NCBI RefSeq assembly: GCF_003668575.1 | Contig: NZ_RCVZ01000010.1 | Span: 1-64,000, forward strand | Reading direction: 5' to 3' | DNA length: 64,000 nt | Origin: Falsibacillus albus | GTDB lineage: Bacteria > Bacillota > Bacilli > Bacillales > DSM-25281 | Shown: piece by piece, positions 54,440-62,564 of the stretch | Layout: each line of letters begins with the position of its first letter | How positions within the stretch are numbered: position 1 is the first letter of the stretch | The notes under the pieces: generated by a model | Databases searched by the model: none | What the model saw: only the letters and a program-made list of their open reading frames with translations | Told to the model about the DNA's origin: nothing | Position numbers and translations under genes: made by a program

Positions 54440-54448
54440 ATTATACCA
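54440..54448 (-). promoter_or_regulatory. Extended -10 promoter of the antitoxin gene
   Basis: TGGTATAAT on the minus strand, a full extended -10 (TGnTATAAT), 36 nt before the SpoIISB-like start and overlapping the region just after the SpoIISA stop (54454). The -35 is poor, which extended -10 promoters tolerate. Confidence 0.65.
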
Positions 54449-54453
54449 CGATT

Positions 54454-55209
54454 TTAATTGAATGAATCATAGAGATACACTAAATTTGCAATATGGATTG
54501 CATCGACTTCAAGCAATATTCCATTTTGATTATGTAGGACTGCCAGAACCATGTTAGCCGATGATGGATATGCCGGAATGATCATTAAATCTTCTCCATC
54601 CAAGGACACGATTTCTGATTCAAACAACATAACAGCTATATCATCTGTATCCAGTTCTTCAATATTATACGTATTCGTGATTGTGGAGAGTGTACTTCTT
54701 ATGGAAGCTCTAAGCTCCCCTTCTTCTATGGAATTACCCAGTTCATAAACGAATACTGAAAGACCGAATTGTTCTGCGTATATATTCAAGTACTGATGCA
54801 ATGTCACCGGTTCACCCTCGAATGGCAAAGTGGTTTGCTGAAGCATGTAGGACATATAATTCGTTTTCTTTACCATATTACGTTGGATGGCATCATTTTT
54901 TTGTATCGTATCCTTAAAGAAGTCCCCATATTGAAACTCTGTATTCCATATCTTCATAATACTGGGTGTCAGCAAAACTGATATGTCAATGAACACAATG
55001 ACAGCAGCTAATTGCAATATCAGCTTCCAATCAGCCGGTTCCAAATCGCCCACAATCACCCCAATACCCAAACCGACCACAAATATTACATAAAACGTCT
55101 TTCTCAACATCCGCAGCACCAAGTAATACTCCATTTGTCGGAAAACTGAAAATAACCATATCCCAACGATATAAATCAACAATACTGCCAATAACATTTG
55201 AACATACAT
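54454..55209 (-). CDS. spoIISA: SpoIISA-family membrane toxin
   Basis: 251 residues. Three N-terminal membrane segments (about 4-23, 35-53 and 61-81) are followed by a cytosolic domain (about 85-251). The stretch LRKTFYVIFVVGLGIG and VIFIDISVLLTPSIMKIW matches SpoIISA proteins of the B. subtilis and B. cereus groups as I recall them. SpoIISA inserts in the cytoplasmic membrane and kills by disturbing it; SpoIISB binds the cytosolic domain and blocks this. In B. subtilis loss of the antitoxin blocks sporulation. GGAGC precedes the ATG at 55209. Repeat copies lie on both sides of the module. Confidence 0.85.
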   Translation of the reverse strand: MYVQMLLAVLLIYIVGIWLFSVFRQMEYYLVLRMLRKTFYVIFVVGLGIGVIVGDLEPADWKLILQLAAVIVFIDISVLLTPSIMKIWNTEFQYGDFFKDTIQKNDAIQRNMVKKTNYMSYMLQQTTLPFEGEPVTLHQYLNIYAEQFGLSVFVYELGNSIEEGELRASIRSTLSTITNTYNIEELDTDDIAVMLFESEIVSLDGEDLMIIPAYPSSANMVLAVLHNQNGILLEVDAIHIANLVYLYDSFN

Positions 55210-55242
55210 CGGCTAAAGCTCCAATTCTATATTATTTTTTTT

Positions 55243-55283
55243 GGTGACAGGCACCATCCAGAATATGGATGGTGCCTGTCACC
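55243..55283. repeat. 41-nt hairpin repeat, copy 10
   Basis: Perfect 18-bp arms, loop GAATA. It lies 4 nt past the nuclease stop and 33 nt upstream of the spoIISA start, so it sits where the toxin promoter or leader would be. Confidence 0.95.
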
Positions 55284-55287
55284 CACC

Positions 55288-56007
55288 TCATCCTAGTTCC
55301 TTCAAGTAATGCTCGATTTGTTTGCTGTAATTATTTAAGTCTTTTTTGCCGGTGTCATTAATGGAGTAGATTCCTCTTTGTACCCGCTCGAACCACCCAT
55401 AGTAGTTTTTGTTCAGGATGGACAAAGTTTTTTCACCGGTTCCCATTTCCCTGAGTGCCTTCGGTGAAAGCGGGCCGAATTTGTCCAGATAACAGCCAAT
55501 TTTTATGCAGCTCTCTTTATAAGCGGTCAAGATTTTCGTGCCTGTGCTGCCGCCTATGTTATAATCACCGTGCCGGCCGGCGACTTCCCTGATCAATAGC
55601 TCACGTTTTTTCTTGTTCGACTGTTTGCTTCTTTTTCGATCGAAAGGAACAGGATCGATTTGAATATCCACTCTTTTTATGCCCCGTCTGAACGAAACCA
55701 AAATCAGTCCTAATTCCAAACGCCTCACGAGATGGCATAAATCCCTCCACTTCTTGGAGCGAAGGCTATGCGTCGGTCTAGGTATAGCTATATATACTAG
55801 ATTCGTCATTTTTTGGCGCTTTGTGGCTTGCACCAACAAATCCATATTCAGTCTCAGCTTCATTTCGACGATGATCAGTTCATCGTCCTTCACCGCAGCA
55901 ATATCACAATCCCTTACTTCACCATACACTTCATAACCAAGCTTGACGAAGTGCTTTTGAATCGGAGGATATAGATCAACTTCAAAAATCCTTTCATTTT
56001 CCTTCAT
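55288..56007 (-). CDS. DUF2161-like PD-(D/E)XK nuclease-fold protein
   Basis: 239 residues. The nuclease core is visible as RDCDIAAVKDDELIIVEMKLRLN (Asp, then ExK; about 33-55), the PD-(D/E)XK pattern. The rest is basic (KRSKQSNKKKRELL) with a C-terminal winged-helix-like part (FGPLSPKALREMGTGEKTLSILNKNYYGWF). Members are described as DUF2161 and their substrate is not known. The start ATG 56007 is used because the site AAAGGATGG is about 11 nt away; the earlier ATG at 56022 lies on the site itself. It sits next to the toxin module, with no evidence that they cooperate. Confidence 0.78.
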   Translation of the reverse strand: MKENERIFEVDLYPPIQKHFVKLGYEVYGEVRDCDIAAVKDDELIIVEMKLRLNMDLLVQATKRQKMTNLVYIAIPRPTHSLRSKKWRDLCHLVRRLELGLILVSFRRGIKRVDIQIDPVPFDRKRSKQSNKKKRELLIREVAGRHGDYNIGGSTGTKILTAYKESCIKIGCYLDKFGPLSPKALREMGTGEKTLSILNKNYYGWFERVQRGIYSINDTGKKDLNNYSKQIEHYLKELG

Positions 56008-56124
56008 TTTTATTATTACCATCCTTTAATTCTACTAATCTTCTAAAAATCCACCTAATTTCATGATATCATTCGATTATACATAGGTAAAAAAGGGAAT
56101 ATCCCTTTTAAGGAGGAATTGTTC

Positions 56125-56271
56125 ATGCTTTGGACCATAATCGGAATCATCATACTCATATGGCTTATCGTCATTGCCCTGAAACTTGCAGGGGCCATCA
56201 TCCACCTATTGCTGGTGGCTGCCGCCATATTAATCATCTATAAACTAATGGCACGAATGAAGAATCGTTGA
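56125..56271 (+). CDS. lmo0937-family membrane peptide
   Basis: 48 residues: MLWTIIGIIILIWLIVIALK then LAGAIIHLLLVAAAILIIYK and LMARMKNR. Two hydrophobic helices with a basic tail; the MLWTII start and GAIIHLLLV core match the small lmo0937/DUF5670 family found across Firmicutes. Its function is unknown. AAGGAGG lies 7 nt before the ATG. It is a monocistronic gene ending at the hairpin at 56293. Confidence 0.85.
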   Translation: MLWTIIGIIILIWLIVIALKLAGAIIHLLLVAAAILIIYKLMARMKNR

Positions 56272-56292
56272 CTATACATTAATCAAACGATA

Positions 56293-56323
56293 AAAGCTGG
56301 TCCTTTGTAAATGGACCAGCTTT
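56293..56323. terminator. Bidirectional terminator
   Basis: AAAGCTGGTCC (56293-56303) pairs perfectly with GGACCAGCTTT (56313-56323), ending the lmo0937-type gene (plus) and the gene at 56358 (minus). Confidence 0.85.
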
Positions 56324-56357
56324 CCTAATTATCATAGTAAAGATCATGTGCAAGGAT

Positions 56358-56915
56358 TTAATACACCGATCTTTCGTCCAATTTTTTCTTCGTTTCTTCG
56401 TTAAATAATATTACATTCTTTTGAGTTGAATCCTTTCCTTGAAAATACCATAATGCCAGCTGATCCACATGATATTGGACTGCCTTGACACCAAGCTTCG
56501 ATTGTAAATCGATCCATTTTGCGTCTATCCCATTCACCTTGATCGACTGATTTTCTTCATTTGGTAGCAAACCATACACTAAATCTCCTTCTGTCGCTAT
56601 GTTGCTGAGGATATCATTCGGCAGATTTGTTCTCACCGGTGAAATCCTCGACTGAATGACCTTCCATCCTAAAAGCCCTTTATGAAGCTTGGCAGCGCCT
56701 AAATTGTGTTTGCTGTCGATAAAAAAGTATAGTGCTTGATCGCCTTTTTCCTCAGCAGAAATTGAAGCCAAAATATCTTCATCGACATTTTTCAATGCTT
56801 TTTCCGGCTCAGTAAATGAAACTGATCTTTCCTTTACGAATGCCGAACATAAAAAGTATGCAGAAAATACGATCAGCAAAATGATCGAAATTTTTATGGA
56901 TTGTTGTTTCATCAT
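56358..56915 (-). CDS. Exported hypothetical protein with N-terminal signal anchor
   Basis: 185 residues (MMKQQSIKISIILLIVFSAY; start at 56915, or 56912). A single hydrophobic helix (about 7-24) is followed by an extracytoplasmic domain with the pattern ALKNVDEDILASISAEEKGDQALYFFIDSKHNLGAAKL and a KLGVKAVQYHVDQLALWYFQGKD end (both broken here by position). AGAGGTGG precedes it. No family is recognised. It lies in a minus-strand run with the next two genes and the sigma factor, and may belong to the same regulon. Confidence 0.65.
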   Translation of the reverse strand: MMKQQSIKISIILLIVFSAYFLCSAFVKERSVSFTEPEKALKNVDEDILASISAEEKGDQALYFFIDSKHNLGAAKLHKGLLGWKVIQSRISPVRTNLPNDILSNIATEGDLVYGLLPNEENQSIKVNGIDAKWIDLQSKLGVKAVQYHVDQLALWYFQGKDSTQKNVILFNEETKKKLDERSVY

Positions 56916-56952
56916 TTTTCCACCTCTTCGCGATTGAATCAAAATGTCATGA

Positions 56953-57249
56953 TTAAACTATTGGTGCCGCAACAAATAATAGTAATGTTATAAGCAGTAA
57001 TGCTAGACTTAACTTTCCCGATAGTTTTTTATGTTCCTTCCTGCGGTAAAACCCTGAAAATTGTAGCCGGTTGCGATAAAGCACAAAAATGCAGATCAGG
57101 ATTGCAGACTCTAACAACCAACCGCCTTCAGGGGCAGCGAGCGACACCCCTAAAAATTCGTATAATTTACTGATCAATATCAACGATCCCCCACCAAAGA
57201 TTATTATGATGGCGATGATTCGAAGCAGTTCCAAAAATGCTCTTGTCAT
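56953..57249 (-). CDS. Small three-helix membrane protein, unknown
   Basis: 98 residues with hydrophobic segments at about 9-31, 43-59 and 79-96, and a basic loop (RNRLQFSGFYRRKEHKK). GGAAAGG lies 10 nt upstream of the ATG. It lies 50 nt downstream of the beta-propeller gene and 37 nt upstream of the exported protein gene, so all are probably one transcript starting at the sigma factor. No family is recognised. Confidence 0.65.
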   Translation of the reverse strand: MTRAFLELLRIIAIIIIFGGGSLILISKLYEFLGVSLAAPEGGWLLESAILICIFVLYRNRLQFSGFYRRKEHKKLSGKLSLALLLITLLLFVAAPIV

Positions 57250-57299
57250 GCTGCAATAACCTTTCCTTTCTATAAAACTTTAAGATGGGTGAAGCTTCA

Positions 57300-58658
57300 T
57301 TATTGGACGATCCCCACGGACCTCCAATGGGCGCCTCCATCCACCGTTTTGAACAAGCCTGTTTCCGAAAACCCATACCCCTCTGTACTCGATACAAATT
57401 GAAAATCAGCCTCTGGAAAGGAGGCAGGCATTTCCATCCATTCCTTTCCTCCATTATCGGTACGGAAAAATTCATTTCCACTGGCCAACCAGCCATGTTC
57501 CAAGTCTGAAAAAGACATTGTAAAATTATCCTTTTGAAAAAATGGATAGGCTTGTTCGCTGTATACTGCAATCGGAATCTCAGATTCGGCATATTTTTCC
57601 CAGCCAGTCCCTTTGGAATAATGAAAGATCCAAAGCTTGGCTTTACCTTTTTGAAGGTTTTTTGGGAAACGTATTGCTGCCATCATTCCTTGCTCCCCAA
57701 AAAAGATGGGCCGATGATAATCGATTTCCTCGCCATCAATTGTTTGAATCAACTTGATCGATTTCCAAGATTCTCCGCCGTCAATCGATTGGAATAAAGA
57801 GGTGGTAGATGGATCGAAATAATCTGTACCCTCTTTTACAGATTGCCCGATACTCCAAATAACCTTTTCATTATATGGATAAATCCATTTTGCTGTTGAG
57901 TTGGAAAAACCCTTCAACTGCATCTCCTTCCAATTCTCTCCGCCATCGCTCGTACGGTAAAGTTTGTAAGGCAAGACTCCTGCGGCTTCGTTGATTTCAG
58001 TTGTATACAGCCACCCTTTGCTGGAGTCGATGAACTGGACATCTTCTATCCCATTGCCTTTTAAATGATTCAATTCAAGTCTCTTCCAAGTTTCTCCTCC
58101 ATCTGTTGTAAAAAATTCTTGAAATTCCCCTCTAGTTTTCCCATGGAAAAAAACCTTGGCCACTTTCTCATTGACAAACACATACTCTTTATCTGAATTC
58201 CCATCAAGTAGCTGTGAAGGCGTCACGTCTTGATCATGCATCCATCCATCATTCGTTTTCAGTATGTGATTCACATCATCGACGGACCACCCTGACTGTC
58301 CGTCAATCATTTGCAAATGATTGACATGATATATTTTTTGCTGGATAGTCAATCCCTGTTCATCATGAAAAAGTCCAGCGGCTGAATTCTTGAAATAAGC
58401 CGCATTTTCTTTTGGAACATCCTTTACTGTAAAAATCCCACTCTCCAAAAAGGAAATCCCCATGAACAATAGAACGGCAGCGGGAATAACAATCGCACCA
58501 GCGAAGACAGTCATGAATGGCTTTCGCTGTCTTTTCAAGCGAGTGTGTTCGGAAAGGTAATGAATTTTACCTTTTAATCTTATTTTTTCATATTCCTTAA
58601 AAACAGGCTCCTGACTTATATAAACATCAATCGATTTTTTAAATCCATCATGATTCAA
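57300..58658 (-). CDS. Membrane-anchored beta-propeller protein, probable anti-sigma partner
   Basis: 452 residues from TTG 58658 (GGAGG upstream), overlapping the sigma gene by 11 nt. A 48-residue cytosolic part and one membrane helix (about 49-71) are followed by an extracytoplasmic domain with at least five Asp-box/BNR motifs: TTDGGETWKRL, TSDGGENWKEM, SIDGGESWKSI, TDNGGKEWMEM and TVDGGAHWRSV. This forms a YCF48/sialidase-type propeller. The usual anti-sigma zinc motif (HxxxCxxC) is missing in the cytosolic part. Position and topology suggest signal sensing outside and sigma control inside; this role is inferred. Confidence 0.75.
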   Translation of the reverse strand: MNHDGFKKSIDVYISQEPVFKEYEKIRLKGKIHYLSEHTRLKRQRKPFMTVFAGAIVIPAAVLLFMGISFLESGIFTVKDVPKENAAYFKNSAAGLFHDEQGLTIQQKIYHVNHLQMIDGQSGWSVDDVNHILKTNDGWMHDQDVTPSQLLDGNSDKEYVFVNEKVAKVFFHGKTRGEFQEFFTTDGGETWKRLELNHLKGNGIEDVQFIDSSKGWLYTTEINEAAGVLPYKLYRTSDGGENWKEMQLKGFSNSTAKWIYPYNEKVIWSIGQSVKEGTDYFDPSTTSLFQSIDGGESWKSIKLIQTIDGEEIDYHRPIFFGEQGMMAAIRFPKNLQKGKAKLWIFHYSKGTGWEKYAESEIPIAVYSEQAYPFFQKDNFTMSFSDLEHGWLASGNEFFRTDNGGKEWMEMPASFPEADFQFVSSTEGYGFSETGLFKTVDGGAHWRSVGIVQ

Positions 58659-59181
58659 CGAGGAAGCCTCCTAACTTTTGTTCCAGGATCTTTCTGCCGC
58701 GGGTCAAACGTGTCCTTACTGTTGATGGGTTTACATTTGTGATTGCTGCAATTTCTTTCAACGTAAAATCCTTATAATAAAATAGCAAAATCACTTCCCG
58801 GTATTTGATGGGCAATCCGAAAACCTCTCTTGCAATTTCAGAATCATTCTCCTTCAAAATCAACTGTGTTTCGAGGCTATTGTTGATTTCTGTTTTTGTC
58901 AGAATCGTATTGGTCAATATGACTTTTTTGTAACTCCAGGATTTTAAATAGTCCTTCGTTTTATTGATGGCAATTTTATACAGCCATGTTTTTACACTGG
59001 AACGCCCTTCAAACGTGTCCATTTTTAAAAATACAGTGATGAAAACCTCTTGCGTCAGGTCCTCCGTCAACTGCCAATCTTTCAAATAGCTATATATGAT
59101 CCGCTTCACTTCTTCCCCGTAATCATCAATCAGGGTATGAATGAAATCTGTATTGCTTTCCGATTGAATTTTTTCATACAA
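58648..59181 (-). CDS. ECF-type RNA polymerase sigma factor
   Basis: 177 residues. Region 2 is seen as YSYLKDWQLTEDLTQEVFITVFLKMDTFEGRSSVKTWLYKIA (at about 27-68), and region 4 as PIKYREVILLFYYKDFTLKEIAAI then NPSTVRTRLTRGRKIL (about 122-165). There is no region 1 or 3. The start TTG 59181 is preferred because GAGGTGG lies just upstream; the ATG at 59223 has no ribosome site. It is the first gene of a unit with the propeller protein and two small membrane or exported proteins. Confidence 0.85.
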   Translation of the reverse strand: MYEKIQSESNTDFIHTLIDDYGEEVKRIIYSYLKDWQLTEDLTQEVFITVFLKMDTFEGRSSVKTWLYKIAINKTKDYLKSWSYKKVILTNTILTKTEINNSLETQLILKENDSEIAREVFGLPIKYREVILLFYYKDFTLKEIAAITNVNPSTVRTRLTRGRKILEQKLGGFLVES

Positions 59182-59396
59182 CAAGACCACCTCAAAACGA
59201 TTCAATTTATTTATAGAGGCCATTATTCATGGAATAGTGACGTGATTGTAATTTTTTCCTTTAATATCACCATAACCTTTAGGAAAATTGTGGTAAAATT
59301 CATTATAGATATAGTGTAGCATTTTTTCCTTCATATCTTAAGGTAAATTTCTTAAGCTTTTCTTAAAAAAGAATTATGTATTGTGGAGGTATTGGT

Positions 59397-60692
59397 ATGA
59401 AAACCTATCATTTTATCGGCATCAAAGGAGCTGGCATGAGCCCGTTGGCACAGATTCTGTGGGATATTGGGGTGAGGGTCCAAGGCTCAGACATAGAAGA
59501 ATACACCTTTACTCAAGACGGACTAATTAAAAGAAACATTCCTATTTATTCTTTTGACGAAGAAAATATTAACGAGAATGAAATGCCTTCAACGAGTCAC
59601 ACCCGGAAGTTCAGAGAGCAAAGGAATTAGGTCTTGAAATTTACCGCTACCATGAGTTTTTAGGGGAGTTGGCGGAATCATATCATAGCATTGCCGTGAC
59701 GGGGGCACATGGAAAGACCTCGACGACTGGATTATTATCGTATGTATTTAACCAATGTCAGCCTACTTCATATTTAGTAGGTGATGGGTATGGCAGAGGT
59801 GAAAAGAACAATCGTGATTTCATATTTGAAGCATGTGAATATAGACGGCATTTTCTTTCCTACAAACCTTCCTACGCCATATTGATCAATATCGACTTCG
59901 ACCATCCGGATTATTTTGATGGGATCGATGATGTATTTGATGCGTTTCAAGCCTTTGCTGATCAAGTAAAGGAGGGCATTTTGGCTTATGGAGATGATCC
60001 CCTCGTCAAAAAATTAAAATCTTCGGCTCCTAACACTTATTACGGACTTGAAGCAGGGAATGACATTCGCGCCGTCAACATCCAAACTTCATCTGCCGGC
60101 ACCACCTTTGATGTTGAAATCGGCGAGCAATTCAACGAAACATTTTCCATCAACACCTTTGGCAAACATAATATTCTTAATGCCTTGGCAGTGATCGGGA
60201 TGGCCTGGATCCAGAACAAGAACGTCGAAGAAATTCAAAGAGGATTAATGGATTTCAAGGGCGTCAACCGGCGATATGCAGAGAAAATAGTAGGTAATCA
60301 AATTCTGATTGACGACTATGCCCATCATCCTGCAGAAATTGAAGCAACCATACGCGCGACAAAGGAAAAATATCCTGATAAGCGCGTCGTGTCCATCTTT
60401 CAGCCGCATACATATTCAAGGACAGAGAAATTCATCGATGCCTTTGCCCAATCGCTATCTTTGGCAGACCAAACGTTCTTGTGCGACATATTTGGCTCTG
60501 CGAGAGAAAAACAAGGCAACGTATCGATCGAGGAACAAAAAACAAAATTCCCGGTGCGAGGCTGATATACATGATGACAGTCGAGGAATTATTGGTCTAT
60601 GAATTAATATTTTGCTCATTATGGGCGCAGGCGACATACAAAAAGTTCAACAAGCTTATGTGGAATTGGCTAAACAGCCGCAATCGGAATAA
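59397..60692 (+). pseudogene. murC: Decayed second copy of murC (UDP-MurNAc-L-alanine ligase)
   Basis: A GGAGG-ATG start opens [20 protein letters not shown] as in MurC, but the frame breaks at about 59580. The next part runs in another frame from about 59605 ([20 protein letters not shown]) through 59669-60565, with intact VTGAHGKTSTT, EACEYRRHFLSY and VNRRYAEKIVGNQILIDDYA. It breaks again near 60545-60560 and 60600, then ends with NILLIMGAGDIQKVQQAYVE to the TAA at 60692. With at least three frame changes it cannot make a full ligase. An essential murC must exist elsewhere. The first break looks like a deletion between two GAAATG repeats. Confidence 0.88.
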
Positions 60693-60696
60693 AATA

Positions 60697-60733
60697 ACGT
60701 AAGCCGCTTGTTTCAATCACAAGCAGCTTACGT
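60697..60733. terminator. Hairpin between murC remnant and SGNH gene
   Basis: ACGTAAGC.GCTTG (60697-60710) pairs with CAAGC.GCTTACGT (60720-60733), with one mismatch. It lies between convergent units. Confidence 0.82.
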
Positions 60734-61447
60734 TTATTCAAAATCATAGTCATTTAATATTTTTTTCGTAAGGACATCATATCCCCTCTTGTTCGGATGG
60801 AGGGAATCGCTGAAATATTTAGAAGTTTTCTCTTTAAAAAGACCATTCGTTTGGATAAATTTGATATGATCATACGGTTTTATGAAAGCTCGGCTTGTCT
60901 CATTCCAATTCTCTACGACTTTTTCAATTTTATCGGAGTCTGGATATGGATTGTATAAGCCTAGAAATAATATTGGTGCATCAAGATTCTCTTCCCGGAT
61001 GATGTTTAATATCCGCTTTAAATTTTTCTTGTAATCCGCTTTGCCAAGCATGATTCGGTCATGTTGCAGCGGATTAAGATCTCCGCCATTGCTTTTTACC
61101 AAATCGTTCGTTCCGATAAATAGGATAATGTTATCTGCCTGGCTCAACTCCCCCTTTACTTCCATACTGCCTAACTGGTGCAGGAGTCCATCCGTTTGCT
61201 GTCCAGGAATACCAAAGTTATGAACCTTTACCGTACCTTTTTCCTTTTTGGAAAGAAGCTTCTGCAGATTTTCAGCATAGCCATTTCCTGATGAATCTCC
61301 GACGCCATAGGTCAGGGAATCACCCAGCGCCACTATTTCCTTCTCATTGCTGGACTTTACATGATGCTCTTGTTTGATGGTGACCATCCAAATTAGTATT
61401 GCAAGAATGATCACTGTCGCAATTCCAACTAATATTCGTCGTGCCAT
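60734..61447 (-). CDS. SGNH/GDSL hydrolase, membrane-anchored
   Basis: 237 residues. An N-terminal hydrophobic segment (about 5-24) anchors or exports it. The four SGNH blocks are seen: GDSLTYG (Ser, about 42), FGIPG (Gly), LFIGTNDL (Asn) and SDSLHPNKRGYD (Asp-His). It acts as an esterase, lipase or wall acetyl-hydrolase outside the membrane; the substrate is unknown. AGGAGG precedes the ATG at 61447. Confidence 0.9.
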   Translation of the reverse strand: MARRILVGIATVIILAILIWMVTIKQEHHVKSSNEKEIVALGDSLTYGVGDSSGNGYAENLQKLLSKKEKGTVKVHNFGIPGQQTDGLLHQLGSMEVKGELSQADNIILFIGTNDLVKSNGGDLNPLQHDRIMLGKADYKKNLKRILNIIREENLDAPILFLGLYNPYPDSDKIEKVVENWNETSRAFIKPYDHIKFIQTNGLFKEKTSKYFSDSLHPNKRGYDVLTKKILNDYDFE

Positions 61448-61910
61448 AAGAACCTCCTATGGACACATAGCTTCCCGTTTCATCAAGTAGTGAAACTAGC
61501 AACATTTAGGAGGCGAATCCTTGATATAAATTAAGTTTCTATGATTCCGAGAAAGGGTGCTCGCTTTCCGAGGGGCCTCACACGATGTGATGTCGTTCGT
61601 CGTGCCGAACTTAATCGAACATCCGCCCAACCTCTCCTCGCTCCGCTGCGGGGTCTCACCTTGCCCGCTGATTCCTCCGGAGTTCACACTTTCCTCTCCA
61701 ATCAACATCATAGGTTGAATTTATTTAATAAATAACTGTGAATCATCTTTGAGAAAAAAGAATGTAAATTCCTCACATAAAAGTTTGTTAATTTATTGGG
61801 ATATACGAACTTTTATCGAATGGTTCTATGTGCTGCCATTCCGTATGTACGCATACAAAAAGAAATAAGACTCACTGGCTTAAACCAATAAATCTATCAT
61901 CAAATTTCCC
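61448..61910. other. 463-nt intergenic region
   Basis: It holds a GC-rich repeat-like element (listed separately), AT-rich sequence on both sides, and the downstream end of the phosphatase gene. No protein gene is supported; the frame at 61496-61711 is translated repeat sequence. Confidence 0.5.
61535..61710 (-). repeat. GC-rich Bacillaceae intergenic repeat, degenerate copy
   Basis: On the minus strand: TTGATTGGAGAGGAAAGTGT, then AACTCCGGAGGAATCAGCGG, CAAGGTGAGACCCCGCAGC, GGAGCGAGGAGAGG, and GGCCCCTCGGAAAGCGAGCA. These pieces, in this order, follow a recurring intergenic element of Bacillaceae genomes (ATTGGAGCGGAAG...GACTCCTGCGGGA...GGTGAGACCCCGCAG...GCGAGGAGG...CGCGGAAAGCGAG) that I recall, with scattered changes. 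It is much more GC-rich than its surroundings. Confidence 0.6.
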
Positions 61911-62540
61911 TTATACACGATTCAGATTTTTCTTATGCGCCACATCCCCCTCCATCACAACACATATCTCATCGTTCTCCACATCGATTTCAACGATTGA
62001 TAAGCTTGTATCATGGATAAAAGTCGTTCCCCAAACTTGTTCAATCGGGAGCCCCTTTACTATCGCTAATAAGCTTTTTATTGTAATCGTATGGGTAACA
62101 ACCAGGATATCCCCTGCAGATTGCTCCATTTTCACACGCTCTAAAAACCTCGAAACACGTTTACGCAAATCAGAAAAATTCTCACCGTTAGCAGACTTGA
62201 ATAAATGCGGTGTACTGCCAAAGGAATGATAATCAACTGCAAAGTTTTCTGTAATATGAGTTTTAGTCTTGCCTTCCCAATCGCCCATATTCATTTCTCT
62301 CAAATCATCATCATAAGTAATGAGAGTCTTTCTCCCCTTACATATGAGTTCAGCTGTCCTGGCCGTTCTTCCACTTGGACTTGCGTATACTGCTTGAAAG
62401 GAGATATCCTTTAATCTCTGTCCTAAACTAAGTGCATGGTCGATACCATTTTGAGTTAAAGCTGAATCTTTCCATCCCTGCATTCTTTCTTCTGTATTCC
62501 AAACGGTTTGTCCGTGCCTCGTAATAAAGAGTCTAAACAT
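61911..62540 (-). CDS. Histidine phosphatase (phosphoglycerate mutase-like)
   Basis: 209 residues starting MFRLFITRHGQTVWN; RHG carries the phosphorylated His, the second His is in VVTHTITIKSLL. SPSGRTARTAEL and MNMGDWEGKT are the other conserved blocks. It belongs to the PhoE/GpmB-like phosphatases of broad specificity. ATG 62540 is preferred because AAAGGAG is 8 nt away, whereas the ATG at 62546 is too close. It lies downstream of the beta-lactamase-like gene. Confidence 0.88.
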   Translation of the reverse strand: MFRLFITRHGQTVWNTEERMQGWKDSALTQNGIDHALSLGQRLKDISFQAVYASPSGRTARTAELICKGRKTLITYDDDLREMNMGDWEGKTKTHITENFAVDYHSFGSTPHLFKSANGENFSDLRKRVSRFLERVKMEQSAGDILVVTHTITIKSLLAIVKGLPIEQVWGTTFIHDTSLSIVEIDVENDEICVVMEGDVAHKKNLNRV

Positions 62541-62564
62541 GTTCATTTCTCCTTTTTCCGTTTC

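Noticed and set aside
61496-61711. 71-codon minus-strand frame rich in Gly, Glu and Arg
   Set aside because: It is translation of the GC-rich intergenic repeat; such frames are recurrent artefacts.
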